NCBI GenBank assembly: GCA_030038695.1
Contig: JASHSN010000512.1
Location: 1-5,073 of the forward strand
From: Nitrososphaeraceae archaeon
GTDB taxonomy: Archaea; Thermoproteota; Nitrososphaeria; Nitrososphaerales; Nitrososphaeraceae
Reading direction: 5' to 3'
DNA: 5,073 bases
Shown: in pieces, positions 1-4,654 of the stretch
Layout: each line of letters opens with the position of its first letter
Numbering within the stretch: position 1 is the first letter of the stretch
The notes under the pieces: generated by a model
What the model was told of the DNA's origin: nothing
Seen by the model: the letters and a program-made list of their open reading frames with translations, nothing else
Database searches by the model: none
Made by a program: the position numbers and the translations under genes

Positions 1-678
1 CCTATCTGTACGCGTAACATTTACTCCTCGTATAACAGCTGCAGGTATCGATTCATTTCCCTCACCCATAACTGCGACGGCCATTGTAGCTAGAGTGTCA
101 GCGATGGCCCTAAAACTAACTCTAAGGACTCGTCCAAATAGGTCTATCTTTCCCCGCTCATCTTCAGTAGGTTCGAACCCTGCATTGGCAATAGCTACTC
201 CGATGGTGCCAATTCGTCCGGGCATCAAACGACTGTCTGCTATAACGATCCCGACGTTAAGACTCATGTCAATGAGGAATCGCCTTCTCAAGCCATCAGC
301 TGTTTTGAATGGAAGACGTGGATATAATACAACGTATCCGGACGGTACATTAGATCTGTCGATGCCTGCATTGGGAGCCAATATGTCATCCTTAATTGAC
401 AGCAAAAAACCTGGCACTCCCTTGAATATATAATCGGCTTCTCTTAATATAATCTCGACGATTTTTTCATTTATGTAATATGCAGCGGCAAGGGTTTTAG
501 CTTTCTCACTGGACTTTATTCTGTTTATCTTTAACAAGGAGCCTTCGCTCATGGAAATATATTTGCTTGAAACTACGAGAATGTCATTTTCTTCGAATTC
601 AAAACCCGAGGTTCTGAAACTTTTGTATAGATCAAATTTGCCAGTCTTTACCGGTATCCTGATTGGTAATATTTCCAA
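1..678 (-). CDS. cofE: Coenzyme F420-0:L-glutamate ligase (CofE family), C-terminus off the window
   Basis: CofE enzymes add glutamate to F420-0 in the cytoplasm, using GTP and divalent metal, to build the polyglutamate tail of coenzyme F420. The 226 visible codons lack only the last few dozen residues of a family usually near 250. Recognisable in order are DILVVSSKYISMSEG (32-46), NAGIDRSNVPSG (103-114, with the family's conserved Asp), VGIVIADSR (142-150), GTIGVAIANAGFEP (157-170), KIDLFGR (177-183), and MGEGNESIPAAVIRG (204-218). The start is TTG at 678; an in-frame TGA lies nine bases upstream (685-687) and no ATG occurs before residue 43, so TTG is nearly forced, and it gives the usual N-terminus (ILPIRIP). 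One oddity is that residues 149-156 read SRLMPGRI where characterised CofE has a GRxxRxG-type motif, as I recall it. The family call is firm and the exact substrate less so. The gene diverges from leuC. Confidence 0.88.
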   Translation of the reverse strand, partial: MEILPIRIPVKTGKFDLYKSFRTSGFEFEENDILVVSSKYISMSEGSLLKINRIKSSEKAKTLAAAYYINEKIVEIILREADYIFKGVPGFLLSIKDDILAPNAGIDRSNVPSGYVVLYPRLPFKTADGLRRRFLIDMSLNVGIVIADSRLMPGRIGTIGVAIANAGFEPTEDERGKIDLFGRVLRVSFRAIADTLATMAVAVMGEGNESIPAAVIRGVNVTRTDR

Positions 679-772
679 ATAAAATCAGAATAGCTTTCTT
701 CCTTTTTTGCTTTCTCTTTGCAGAAGGTTTTAATCCGTCAGTAGTTCCGGATCTACTGCTTGGTGAAGCACT
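679..772. promoter_or_regulatory. Divergent cofE / leuC promoter region
   Basis: This 94-base spacer separates the two divergent starts. The best TATA-like element is the near-symmetrical GGTTTTAATCC at 726-736. Read on the plus strand, TTTTAA (728-733) would place transcription of leuC near 757, giving a leader of about 16-22 bases. Read on the minus strand, ATTAAAA would place cofE transcription near 705, giving a leader of about 27 bases. One element may therefore serve both directions. The stretch 698-709 is pyrimidine-rich on the plus strand. No clear operator palindrome is visible. The placement of start sites is inference from archaeal TATA spacing. Confidence 0.45.
762..766 (+). promoter_or_regulatory. 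Shine-Dalgarno GGTGA that bears on the leuC start
   Basis: GGTGA matches part of the sequence complementary to the archaeal 16S rRNA 3' end. It lies 6 bases before TTG at 773 and 12 bases before ATG at 779. The spacing favours the TTG start, although the ATG only two codons later gives almost the same protein. Confidence 0.45.
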
Positions 773-2047
773 TTGTCAATGACAATTACTGAGAAAATAC
801 TTGCGCGGGCTAGCGGTAAGATGAAAATTCAGGCCGGAGATGTTGGCTTTGTAAGAGTAGATAAAGTAATGATGCATGATGTCTCCGGTCCAGGTGTTAT
901 TAAGGTGCTAAGTGAGTGGGAAAAAAAGGGTAAAAGACTGAATCATGTTTGGGATCCTGACAGGGTCTGGATAGCTGAGGATCATTTCGTTCCTGCAGCT
1001 GACAAAGTTTCAGCTGAGAACATAATGACTCTATCCGAATGGACAAAGAAATTTGGCATTAAACAGCATTTTAAGTATGGACTTGGTCAATACGGAATAT
1101 GTCACACATTGTCTCATGAAGAGGCAATGGTTTTACCTGGGGAGGTATATGTAGCAGGTGATTCTCACACCAACACTACCGGGGCGTTAGGGGCATTTGC
1201 AGCTGGCCTAGGTCACACTGATATCGCATATGTTCTTATGAATGGCAAGATTTGGTTAAAGGTACCGGAGACTATACTCTTCGAGATTACTGGGACTAAG
1301 CCAGATTACTTGATGGCAAAGGACATCATCTTGAATATCATAGGCGATATAGGAACCGATGCAGCAAACTACAAGGCGATGCAATTTTCAGGAAATATAG
1401 TCAAGGAAATGAGTATGGACGAGCGTCTCACTCTCACTAACATGACAACTGAAGCCGGAGCAAAAAATGGAATAATTGAGCCTGATGCTATGACAGAGTC
1501 ATACATACGGGAAAGAACTACAGCTCCTTTTTCTCCACTCTTGGGGGATCCTGATGCCAAATTTATTGATGTGTTAACATATGAGATAGACAAATTAGAA
1601 CCGACTATCGCCAAACCGTTCTCCCCTGGAAATATTGGCGTAGCTCGAGAGCTAGAAACAATCGAAATAGATAAAGTGTACATTGGTTCATGCACAGGTG
1701 CCAAATTTGAGGATCTGCAAGTGGTGGCTAGAATACTTAAGGGTAAGAGGGTAAAGGTCAGAACGGAAGTTGTACCTGCAGCTCAATCTATCTACCTAAA
1801 GGCAGTTAGATCTGGGTTAGCCAGTGTGTTAGTCGAGGCCGGCGTCCTTATTGGACCGCCAACATGTGGCGCTTGTTGTGGTGCTCATATGGGAGTCTTA
1901 GCTGAAAATGAAATATGCGTTAGTACTACAAATAGAAACTTTCCAGGAAGAATGGGCCATGTGAAGTCACAGACCTACCTCGCATCGCCTATGGTCGCTG
2001 CAGCTTCTGCATTAAAAGGAAAGATAACAGACCCGAGGGACATATAG
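773..2047 (+). CDS. leuC: 3-isopropylmalate dehydratase large subunit (aconitase family)
   Basis: With LeuD this catalyses the isomerisation of 2-isopropylmalate to 3-isopropylmalate in leucine synthesis, using a [4Fe-4S] cluster. The 424 residues fit the archaeal type (about 420), shorter than the bacterial LeuC of about 466. Visible motifs are EDHFVP (69-74), GICHTLSHEE (108-117), GDSHTNTTGALGAF (129-142), NMTTEAGAKNGIIEPD (223-238), IGSCTGAK (304-311), GPPTCGACCGAHMG (361-374) and STTNRNFPGRMGH (384-396). C307, C365 and C368 are the expected cluster ligands; R388 and R393 sit in the usual substrate-binding stretch. Position 134 is Asn where LeuC relatives commonly have Cys in DSHTCT, and 148 is His where Ser is usual. 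The start is TTG at 773 (Shine-Dalgarno spacing) or ATG at 779. It leads an operon with leuD. Homoaconitase or 2,3-dimethylmalate dehydratase are close relatives that sequence alone does not exclude. Confidence 0.93.
   Translation: MSMTITEKILARASGKMKIQAGDVGFVRVDKVMMHDVSGPGVIKVLSEWEKKGKRLNHVWDPDRVWIAEDHFVPAADKVSAENIMTLSEWTKKFGIKQHFKYGLGQYGICHTLSHEEAMVLPGEVYVAGDSHTNTTGALGAFAAGLGHTDIAYVLMNGKIWLKVPETILFEITGTKPDYLMAKDIILNIIGDIGTDAANYKAMQFSGNIVKEMSMDERLTLTNMTTEAGAKNGIIEPDAMTESYIRERTTAPFSPLLGDPDAKFIDVLTYEIDKLEPTIAKPFSPGNIGVARELETIEIDKVYIGSCTGAKFEDLQVVARILKGKRVKVRTEVVPAAQSIYLKAVRSGLASVLVEAGVLIGPPTCGACCGAHMGVLAENEICVSTTNRNFPGRMGHVKSQTYLASPMVAAASALKGKITDPRDI
2035..2039 (+). promoter_or_regulatory. Shine-Dalgarno GAGGG for leuD
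   Basis: GAGGG lies inside the last codons of leuC, 8 bases before TTG at 2048. It supports that unusual start codon and suggests independent initiation on the joint leuCD message rather than read-through coupling alone. Confidence 0.5.
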
Positions 2048-2551
2048 TTGGAATCACTGAGAGGAAGGGCTCATAAGTATGACTTGGCTAACATCGATAC
2101 TGATGTCATCATTCCAGGTCCATATCTAAAAATTCACGATCCGAAAGAATTGGCAAAACATGCGATGGAGGGCATAGATCCGGAATTTCCACGGAAAGTT
2201 TCGCAAGGTGATTTTATGGTGTGTGGGAGCAACTTTGGCTGCGGGTCGAGCAGAGAACATGCACCTATCTCTCTTTCTCAGCTCGGTATCAAAGCGATTT
2301 TAGCCCCGTCATTTGCTCGAATATTTTACAGAAATGTCATAGACGGGGGGTATCTGCTTCCTATAGAAATCGAACAAGAAACTCTTGGACGAATTCATGA
2401 TAAGGATGAACTCGAAATAGATGTCAATCAAAACAAGATTGTAAACTTGACAAGGAATGAATCTTATGCTATGATACCATTTTCCAAATTGGTAGCAAAG
2501 ATAGTGGAGGCTGGGGGATTGATCTATTACAAAGATGTCGAAGAAGGGTAG
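2048..2551 (+). CDS. leuD: 3-isopropylmalate dehydratase small subunit (swivel domain)
   Basis: This is the mobile swivelling domain that closes the LeuC active site. Its 167 residues match the archaeal small-subunit length (about 160-170). Motifs are NIDTDVIIPGPYL (15-27), the substrate-binding GSNFGCGSSREHAP (60-73), LGIKAILAPSFARIF (79-93) and NVIDGGYLLPIE (96-107). The TTG start follows directly after the leuC TAG, with no intergenic base, and is backed by a Shine-Dalgarno sequence at 2035-2039. No ATG exists near the conserved N-terminus; the first in-frame ATG is at codon 40. The specificity loop after PYL reads K28-I29-H30. In the related archaeal enzymes, as I recall, an Arg near this position recognises the extra carboxylate of homoaconitate, while dedicated isopropylmalate enzymes carry uncharged residues, so K28 leaves the substrate range open. 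The 3' end overlaps the next gene by 17 bases. Confidence 0.93.
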   Translation: MESLRGRAHKYDLANIDTDVIIPGPYLKIHDPKELAKHAMEGIDPEFPRKVSQGDFMVCGSNFGCGSSREHAPISLSQLGIKAILAPSFARIFYRNVIDGGYLLPIEIEQETLGRIHDKDELEIDVNQNKIVNLTRNESYAMIPFSKLVAKIVEAGGLIYYKDVEEG

Positions 2552-2753
2552 ATTAGAAGAGATATTAAGCAAAGCAATCCATTTTGACGATCCCAAACTC
2601 TATTGGGTCCACTATCGAGATTTCGAATCATTTGTCAAGGTATCACTCCCAGAATTCTTAGTACTCTCTCAAAATTTTCAGCTGATACCAGCACACAGGG
2701 TTATAAAGATCACAAGAGAAGAAAAGCTATTATATTCTAAGATGAAGATATAA
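2535..2753 (+). CDS. MJ1316 / DUF504 (UPF0248) domain protein
   Basis: This small soluble protein of 72 residues consists almost entirely of one domain. The N-terminal KKGRLEEILSKAIHFDD (3-19), the central YWVHYRD (23-29) and the C-terminal IPAHRVIKI (51-59) followed by KLLYSK fit the MJ1316/DUF504 pattern, in which an N-terminal helix ends in IxxD and an IPxHRI/V motif closes the domain. H54 and R55 are the diagnostic residues. The family is predicted (Burroughs and Aravind) to recognise RNA ends carrying 2',3'-cyclic phosphate in RNA repair or processing; I know of no direct biochemical proof. The family's usual length is about 75-90 residues, so this copy is complete but short. The ATG lies inside leuD in a different frame, overlapping it by 17 bases, which implies translational coupling. 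GGGGGAT at 2513-2519 is a possible but distant ribosome-binding site. Confidence 0.8.
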   Translation: MSKKGRLEEILSKAIHFDDPKLYWVHYRDFESFVKVSLPEFLVLSQNFQLIPAHRVIKITREEKLLYSKMKI

Positions 2754-2761
2754 AACTGACA

Positions 2762-2770
2762 CGTTTTATT
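2762..2770 (+). terminator. U-tract terminator of the leu operon
   Basis: The run CGTTTTATT follows the stop of the MJ1316-domain gene by eight bases. Archaeal termination often needs only a U-rich stretch without a hairpin. The tract is short, so this is moderate support at best. Confidence 0.35.
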
Positions 2771-2786
2771 AAAAATTAAGAAAAAA
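2771..2786 (-). terminator. U-tract terminator of the secreted-protein gene
   Basis: On the minus strand this reads TTTTTT (2786-2781) and then TTTTT (2775-2771), beginning 14 bases after the stop codon of the gene ending at 2800. Two U-runs in tandem are a typical archaeal intrinsic terminator, and they insulate the convergent gene pair. Confidence 0.5.
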
Positions 2787-2799
2787 TTAGGAAGATTTT

Positions 2800-3726
2800 C
2801 TAGTATCCGCTAGAGCCACCTGAACTGCTAGAGCCACCTGAGCTGCTAGAGCCACCTGAGCTGCTAGAGCCACCTGAACTGCTAGAGCCACCTGAACTGC
2901 TAGAGCCACCTTTTTTGTGTTTGTGGTGCATGCTGCTCATGCTGCCCATACCGCCAGAACTACTGCTGGAACTGCTTGGACCGCTAGAAGTGCTGTTGGT
3001 GCCGCTTGGACCGCCAAACTGATTGACCGAAATACTTTTAGAGCTGCTCTTAGAGCTGCTTGGACCGCTAGAAGTGCTGCTGGAGCTGCTTGTGGTGGAT
3101 TGGGCTAGGCTTTGAATGTTGTTTACAGTTTTGATCGGTTGAGCCACTGCGTTTACAGTGTATGTCACGGTGAATGGTGATTTTGCATGCAATAGAACAG
3201 CATTACCAGAGAATGGGACTGAACCCGCAGACCCAGATGGAGATATGTCAGTTAAAGCAATAGGCATGTTATTGTATGTAGCAATCTTCATAACACCAAA
3301 TGATGTTGGAATTGCAGTTTTATTCCCAGGGTTGAAAGCGTGCCAGATCTCAACATTTGCACCTCTGCTTGCAGAATAAGTTAGTACACCTGAATATACA
3401 CCATTGTCAGACCTTGGTTTGAGGATCGCCGCTACGTATTCTTTCTCATGACCCGATAAGGGGTCAGGTTGAGATGAGGCTGTTCCTTGCCATACGAAGC
3501 TCTGGCCAGAAGTAGGCTCAGCTGTAGCATTGGTTGATGAGCTTGAGCTATTAGAAGATGGTGCTGCCGCTGCGCTTGAGCTATTAGAAGATGGCGGTGA
3601 GGTCATTTGTTGCGCCGATGCACGTTGTGAGAACTGCATCCCTACCATAGTGAAGGAAGTAAGGAGTATTGCTGAAATTGCAATTGCCGAAAGTGTCGTC
3701 ACGTTCGAGTACGTGTTTTTATGCAT
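2800..3726 (-). CDS. Secreted Ser/Gly-rich surface protein with a GGSSSS repeat tail
   Basis: The 308 residues begin with a signal peptide: hydrophobic core about 9-29, then RASA before Q39 as a likely cleavage site. A Ser/Ala/Asn-rich linker (41-72) follows, then a compact probable beta-rich domain (73-200, including QSFVWQGTA, YSGVLTYSA and FTVTYTVNA). A second Ser-rich linker (208-258), a Met/His cluster MGSMSSMHHKHKK (260-272), and five GGSSSS units ending in GGSSGY make up the rest. Five N-glycosylation sequons lie in the mature part (N48, N59, N66, N135, N244). There is no C-terminal membrane anchor, so it is probably secreted or cell-surface associated. I do not recognise the globular domain. 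The start is ATG at 3726: an upstream TTG at 3777 would put 17 polar, basic residues before the signal peptide, and a TATA-like box sits 26 bases before the ATG. This protein type is common in Nitrososphaeria by my recollection. Confidence 0.8.
   Translation of the reverse strand: MHKNTYSNVTTLSAIAISAILLTSFTMVGMQFSQRASAQQMTSPPSSNSSSAAAAPSSNSSSSSTNATAEPTSGQSFVWQGTASSQPDPLSGHEKEYVAAILKPRSDNGVYSGVLTYSASRGANVEIWHAFNPGNKTAIPTSFGVMKIATYNNMPIALTDISPSGSAGSVPFSGNAVLLHAKSPFTVTYTVNAVAQPIKTVNNIQSLAQSTTSSSSSTSSGPSSSKSSSKSISVNQFGGPSGTNSTSSGPSSSSSSSGGMGSMSSMHHKHKKGGSSSSGGSSSSGGSSSSGGSSSSGGSSSSGGSSGY
2809..2910 (-). repeat. 18-bp tandem repeat, about 5.7 copies
   Basis: The plus-strand unit GCTAGAGCCACCTGAACT occurs at 2809, 2827, 2845, 2863 and 2881, with a partial sixth copy (12 bases) at 2899. 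The copies are identical apart from an A/G change (GAACT versus GAGCT) in the second and third. The period is a multiple of three and encodes GGSSSS. The near-identity at DNA level implies recent slippage or unequal exchange, so copy number probably varies between strains. Confidence 0.93.
2971..3079 (-). repeat. Pair of imperfect direct repeats encoding TSSGPSSS
   Basis: A block of about 24 bases containing GCTTGGACCGCTAGAAGTGC occurs at 2971-2995 and again at 3056-3079, with a degenerate copy of its first part (GCTTGGACCGCC) at 3003-3014. It encodes the TSSGPSSS motifs of the second Ser-rich linker. It appears to be an older and more diverged expansion than the 18-bp array beside it. Confidence 0.75.
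3541..3594 (-). repeat. 21-bp direct repeat in the N-terminal Ser-rich linker
   Basis: A 21-base sequence beginning GCTTGAGCTATTAG and ending GAAGATGG occurs exactly at 3541-3561 and 3574-3594, offset by 33 bases. Because 33 is a multiple of three, the duplication is in frame and produces the two PSSNSSS segments of the linker. It is a third separate repeat expansion within one gene. Confidence 0.85.
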
Positions 3727-3747
3727 TAAACGCGAAAGAATAGGTAT

Positions 3748-3758
3748 GAAATTTATTT
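3748..3758 (-). promoter_or_regulatory. TATA-like box of the secreted-protein gene
   Basis: The minus strand reads AAATAAATTTC, centred about 26 bases before ATG at 3726, the spacing expected for a leaderless archaeal transcript. It argues for that ATG and against TTG at 3777, which would lie upstream of the box. A second AT-rich candidate (TATATTTTTT, around 3776-3785) would give a leader of about 30 bases. Confidence 0.5.
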
Positions 3759-3851
3759 GTTTCCTTCCTCTTATCAAAAAATATACTAAGTGTAATATTC
3801 TACAGTCAATTTACATATTTTTACAAAATATGGGGATCAGATGACTATACT

Positions 3852-4022
3852 TTACGGTTTTGTTACAGCTTCTATATGGCATTCGTGACCTCTGTGTTCC
3901 TTATCCAGCATAGCAGCCTCTTCATTGGAAATGGGAAATCGACCCTCTTCTAGATAAGCGTCTCCATCTTTTTCTAGGAGGACCTTCTGACACTTATCGC
4001 ATATTAGCTGTTGAACTACCAT
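3852..4022 (-). CDS. Small Cys/His zinc-binding-type protein (56 aa)
   Basis: This open frame runs from ATG at 4022 to TAA at 3852. The protein begins MVVQQLICDKCQKVLLEK. It carries a CxxC knuckle (C8, C11), an acidic middle (EEGRFPISNEEAAMLDKE, 25-42), and a Cys/His cluster HRGHECH (43-49). Four of H43, H46, C48 and H49 with C8 and C11 could bind one zinc ion as a single small finger. It lacks a signal peptide and is probably cytoplasmic. I do not recognise a named family; a nucleic-acid or protein-binding zinc finger is inference. A TATA-like element about 24 bases before the ATG fits a leaderless message, which strengthens the case that it is real. It lies upstream of the secreted-protein gene on the same strand with a 125-base gap, so the two are likely separate transcripts. 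Confidence 0.65.
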   Translation of the reverse strand: MVVQQLICDKCQKVLLEKDGDAYLEEGRFPISNEEAAMLDKEHRGHECHIEAVTKP

Positions 4023-4040
4023 ATTTTACATATTTGCAAG

Positions 4041-4051
4041 AATAATATTTA
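4041..4051. promoter_or_regulatory. Shared bidirectional TATA-like element
   Basis: AATAATATTTA contains the palindrome AATATT (4044-4049). Its centre lies about 24 bases from ATG at 4022 on the minus strand and about 26 bases from GTG at 4073 on the plus strand. Both distances suit leaderless archaeal transcripts, so one symmetrical box could drive the divergent pair. Confidence 0.45.
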
Positions 4052-4072
4052 GACTATTCTTTGTGAACTACG

Positions 4073-4276
4073 GTGCGTGAAAGAGAATCGATGACCAATT
4101 CAAGAATTACTTCGAAATGCTGTAATAGTTTTAAGAAATCTGCAGGTATACGAAAGAAGAATATTAAAAGGCGTATGAGACGTTTAATCGATAACCTTTC
4201 CTACAATAGATTGGTTCAATATATCAAATACATCAGCTGGATGAGTGTTAGAACCTTAGAAATAAGCGACCACTAG
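4073..4276 (+). CDS. Possible small basic protein (67 aa, hypothetical)
   Basis: The frame begins with GTG at 4073 (or ATG at 4091, giving 61 residues) and ends with TAG at 4274-4276. It is strongly basic in the middle, with KKNIKRRMRRL at about residues 28-38, followed by YNRLVQYIKYISW, which could form an amphipathic helix. Two adjacent Cys (16-17) are present. No motif or family is recognised. In its favour is the GTG about 26 bases after a TATA-like element, consistent with leaderless initiation. Against it are the short length, absence of a Shine-Dalgarno sequence, and an unremarkable composition of the kind that AT-rich spacer DNA can produce. If real, a basic nucleic-acid-binding protein would be a guess. 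Confidence 0.3.
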   Translation: MRERESMTNSRITSKCCNSFKKSAGIRKKNIKRRMRRLIDNLSYNRLVQYIKYISWMSVRTLEISDH

Positions 4277-4492
4277 ATTCGATCAACCCAAATTATCATT
4301 TTAGCAAGTTTTAACATTTGATGAATTTGAAACTGGGTTCGGAGGGGGCCCTTGTAGAGAAAGAACCTCTACTTGTAGAAGAGAGACTGTCTAAAACCAA
4401 GCAAGTTACTTCGATGAAGCATGAAGTCCATATCCTTTAGGGATGGGTAGCTCACCAAGTTTTAATAGAATTTTCCCAGTAATAATAGAGAA
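4277..4492. other. Intergenic region with hairpin and short open frame
   Basis: No secure gene was seen in these 216 bases. A perfect six-base-pair hairpin, GTAGAG (4354-4359) with CTCTAC (4367-4372) and a seven-base loop, is flanked by direct repeats of CTTGTAGA (4351-4358 and 4372-4379) and preceded by GGGCCC (4346-4351). A 39-codon frame from ATG at 4321 to TAG at 4440 spans it, encoding MNLKLGSEGALVEKEP followed by a charged stretch. TATA-like CAAGTTTTAA occurs at 4305-4314 and again at 4456-4465. These could mark a small RNA or a micro-protein, but none is proven. Confidence 0.3.
4460..4467 (+). promoter_or_regulatory. TATA-like box of the 53-aa zinc-finger gene
   Basis: TTTTAATA is centred about 30 bases before ATG at 4493. 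This predicts a leader of only a few bases, in line with short-leader or leaderless archaeal messages, and no Shine-Dalgarno sequence is present. Confidence 0.45.
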
Positions 4493-4654
4493 ATGTCGAT
4501 AGAACCTTCTGAGGAGAGAAGTTGTGCTTATTGTGGCAAGAAGTTTTTTGATGGTGGATGGCCGCATATTGAGGGAGACTCTAACAGAGGTGTTTCGAGG
4601 ATAGAACATTTTTGCTGCGAAGAACATAAGATCAGATTTTTAAGTTCTAGGTAA
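4493..4654 (+). CDS. Small TRASH-like zinc-finger protein (53 aa)
   Basis: The frame runs from ATG at 4493 to TAA at 4652-4654 and codes for a protein starting MSIEPSEERSCAYCGKKFF. The metal-binding pattern is C11-x2-C14, a 26-residue span, then HFCCEEHK (39-46), giving C41 or C42 and H45. The order CxYCG...FCxxxH followed by an aromatic and hydrophobic end (IRFL) resembles the TRASH/MYM-type treble-clef fingers, which end FCxxxC; here the last Cys would be His. Such domains occur in metal-sensing and metal-trafficking proteins and as protein-interaction modules. No signal peptide or membrane segment is present, so it is probably cytoplasmic. It stands alone, with its own TATA-like box. A 73-residue frame on the opposite strand (4406-4627) lacks any motif and is considered a shadow. 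The family assignment is tentative, but the Cys/His arrangement strongly suggests a real gene. Confidence 0.68.
   Translation: MSIEPSEERSCAYCGKKFFDGGWPHIEGDSNRGVSRIEHFCCEEHKIRFLSSR

Noticed and set aside
169..183. tRNA T-arm-like GGTTCGAACC
   Set aside because: It falls in the cofE frame (NAGFEP codons), and no acceptor stem, D-arm or anticodon arm accompanies it.
95..433. 112-residue plus-strand open frame
   Set aside because: It lies antisense to the clearly recognisable cofE coding sequence and contains no motif of its own.
1369..1704. 111-residue minus-strand open frame inside leuC
   Set aside because: Antisense shadow of a fully conserved leuC region.
2309..2596. 95-residue minus-strand open frame across the leuD / MJ1316 junction
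   Set aside because: Antisense to two recognised genes, with no motif and no promoter-like element considered convincing.
2809..2910. Tandem repeats considered as a CRISPR array or integration site
   Set aside because: The 18-bp units are directly adjacent without spacers and are in frame within a coding sequence.
2917..3844. Three plus-strand frames (2917-3108, 3158-3379, 3530-3844)
   Set aside because: They are reverse readings of the repeat-rich secreted-protein gene; the Ala/Thr/Trp- or Leu/Glu-rich products reflect its biased codons.
4406..4627. 73-residue minus-strand open frame
   Set aside because: It overlaps the 53-residue plus-strand zinc-finger frame, which has a coherent metal-binding pattern and a TATA-like box, while this one shows nothing recognisable.
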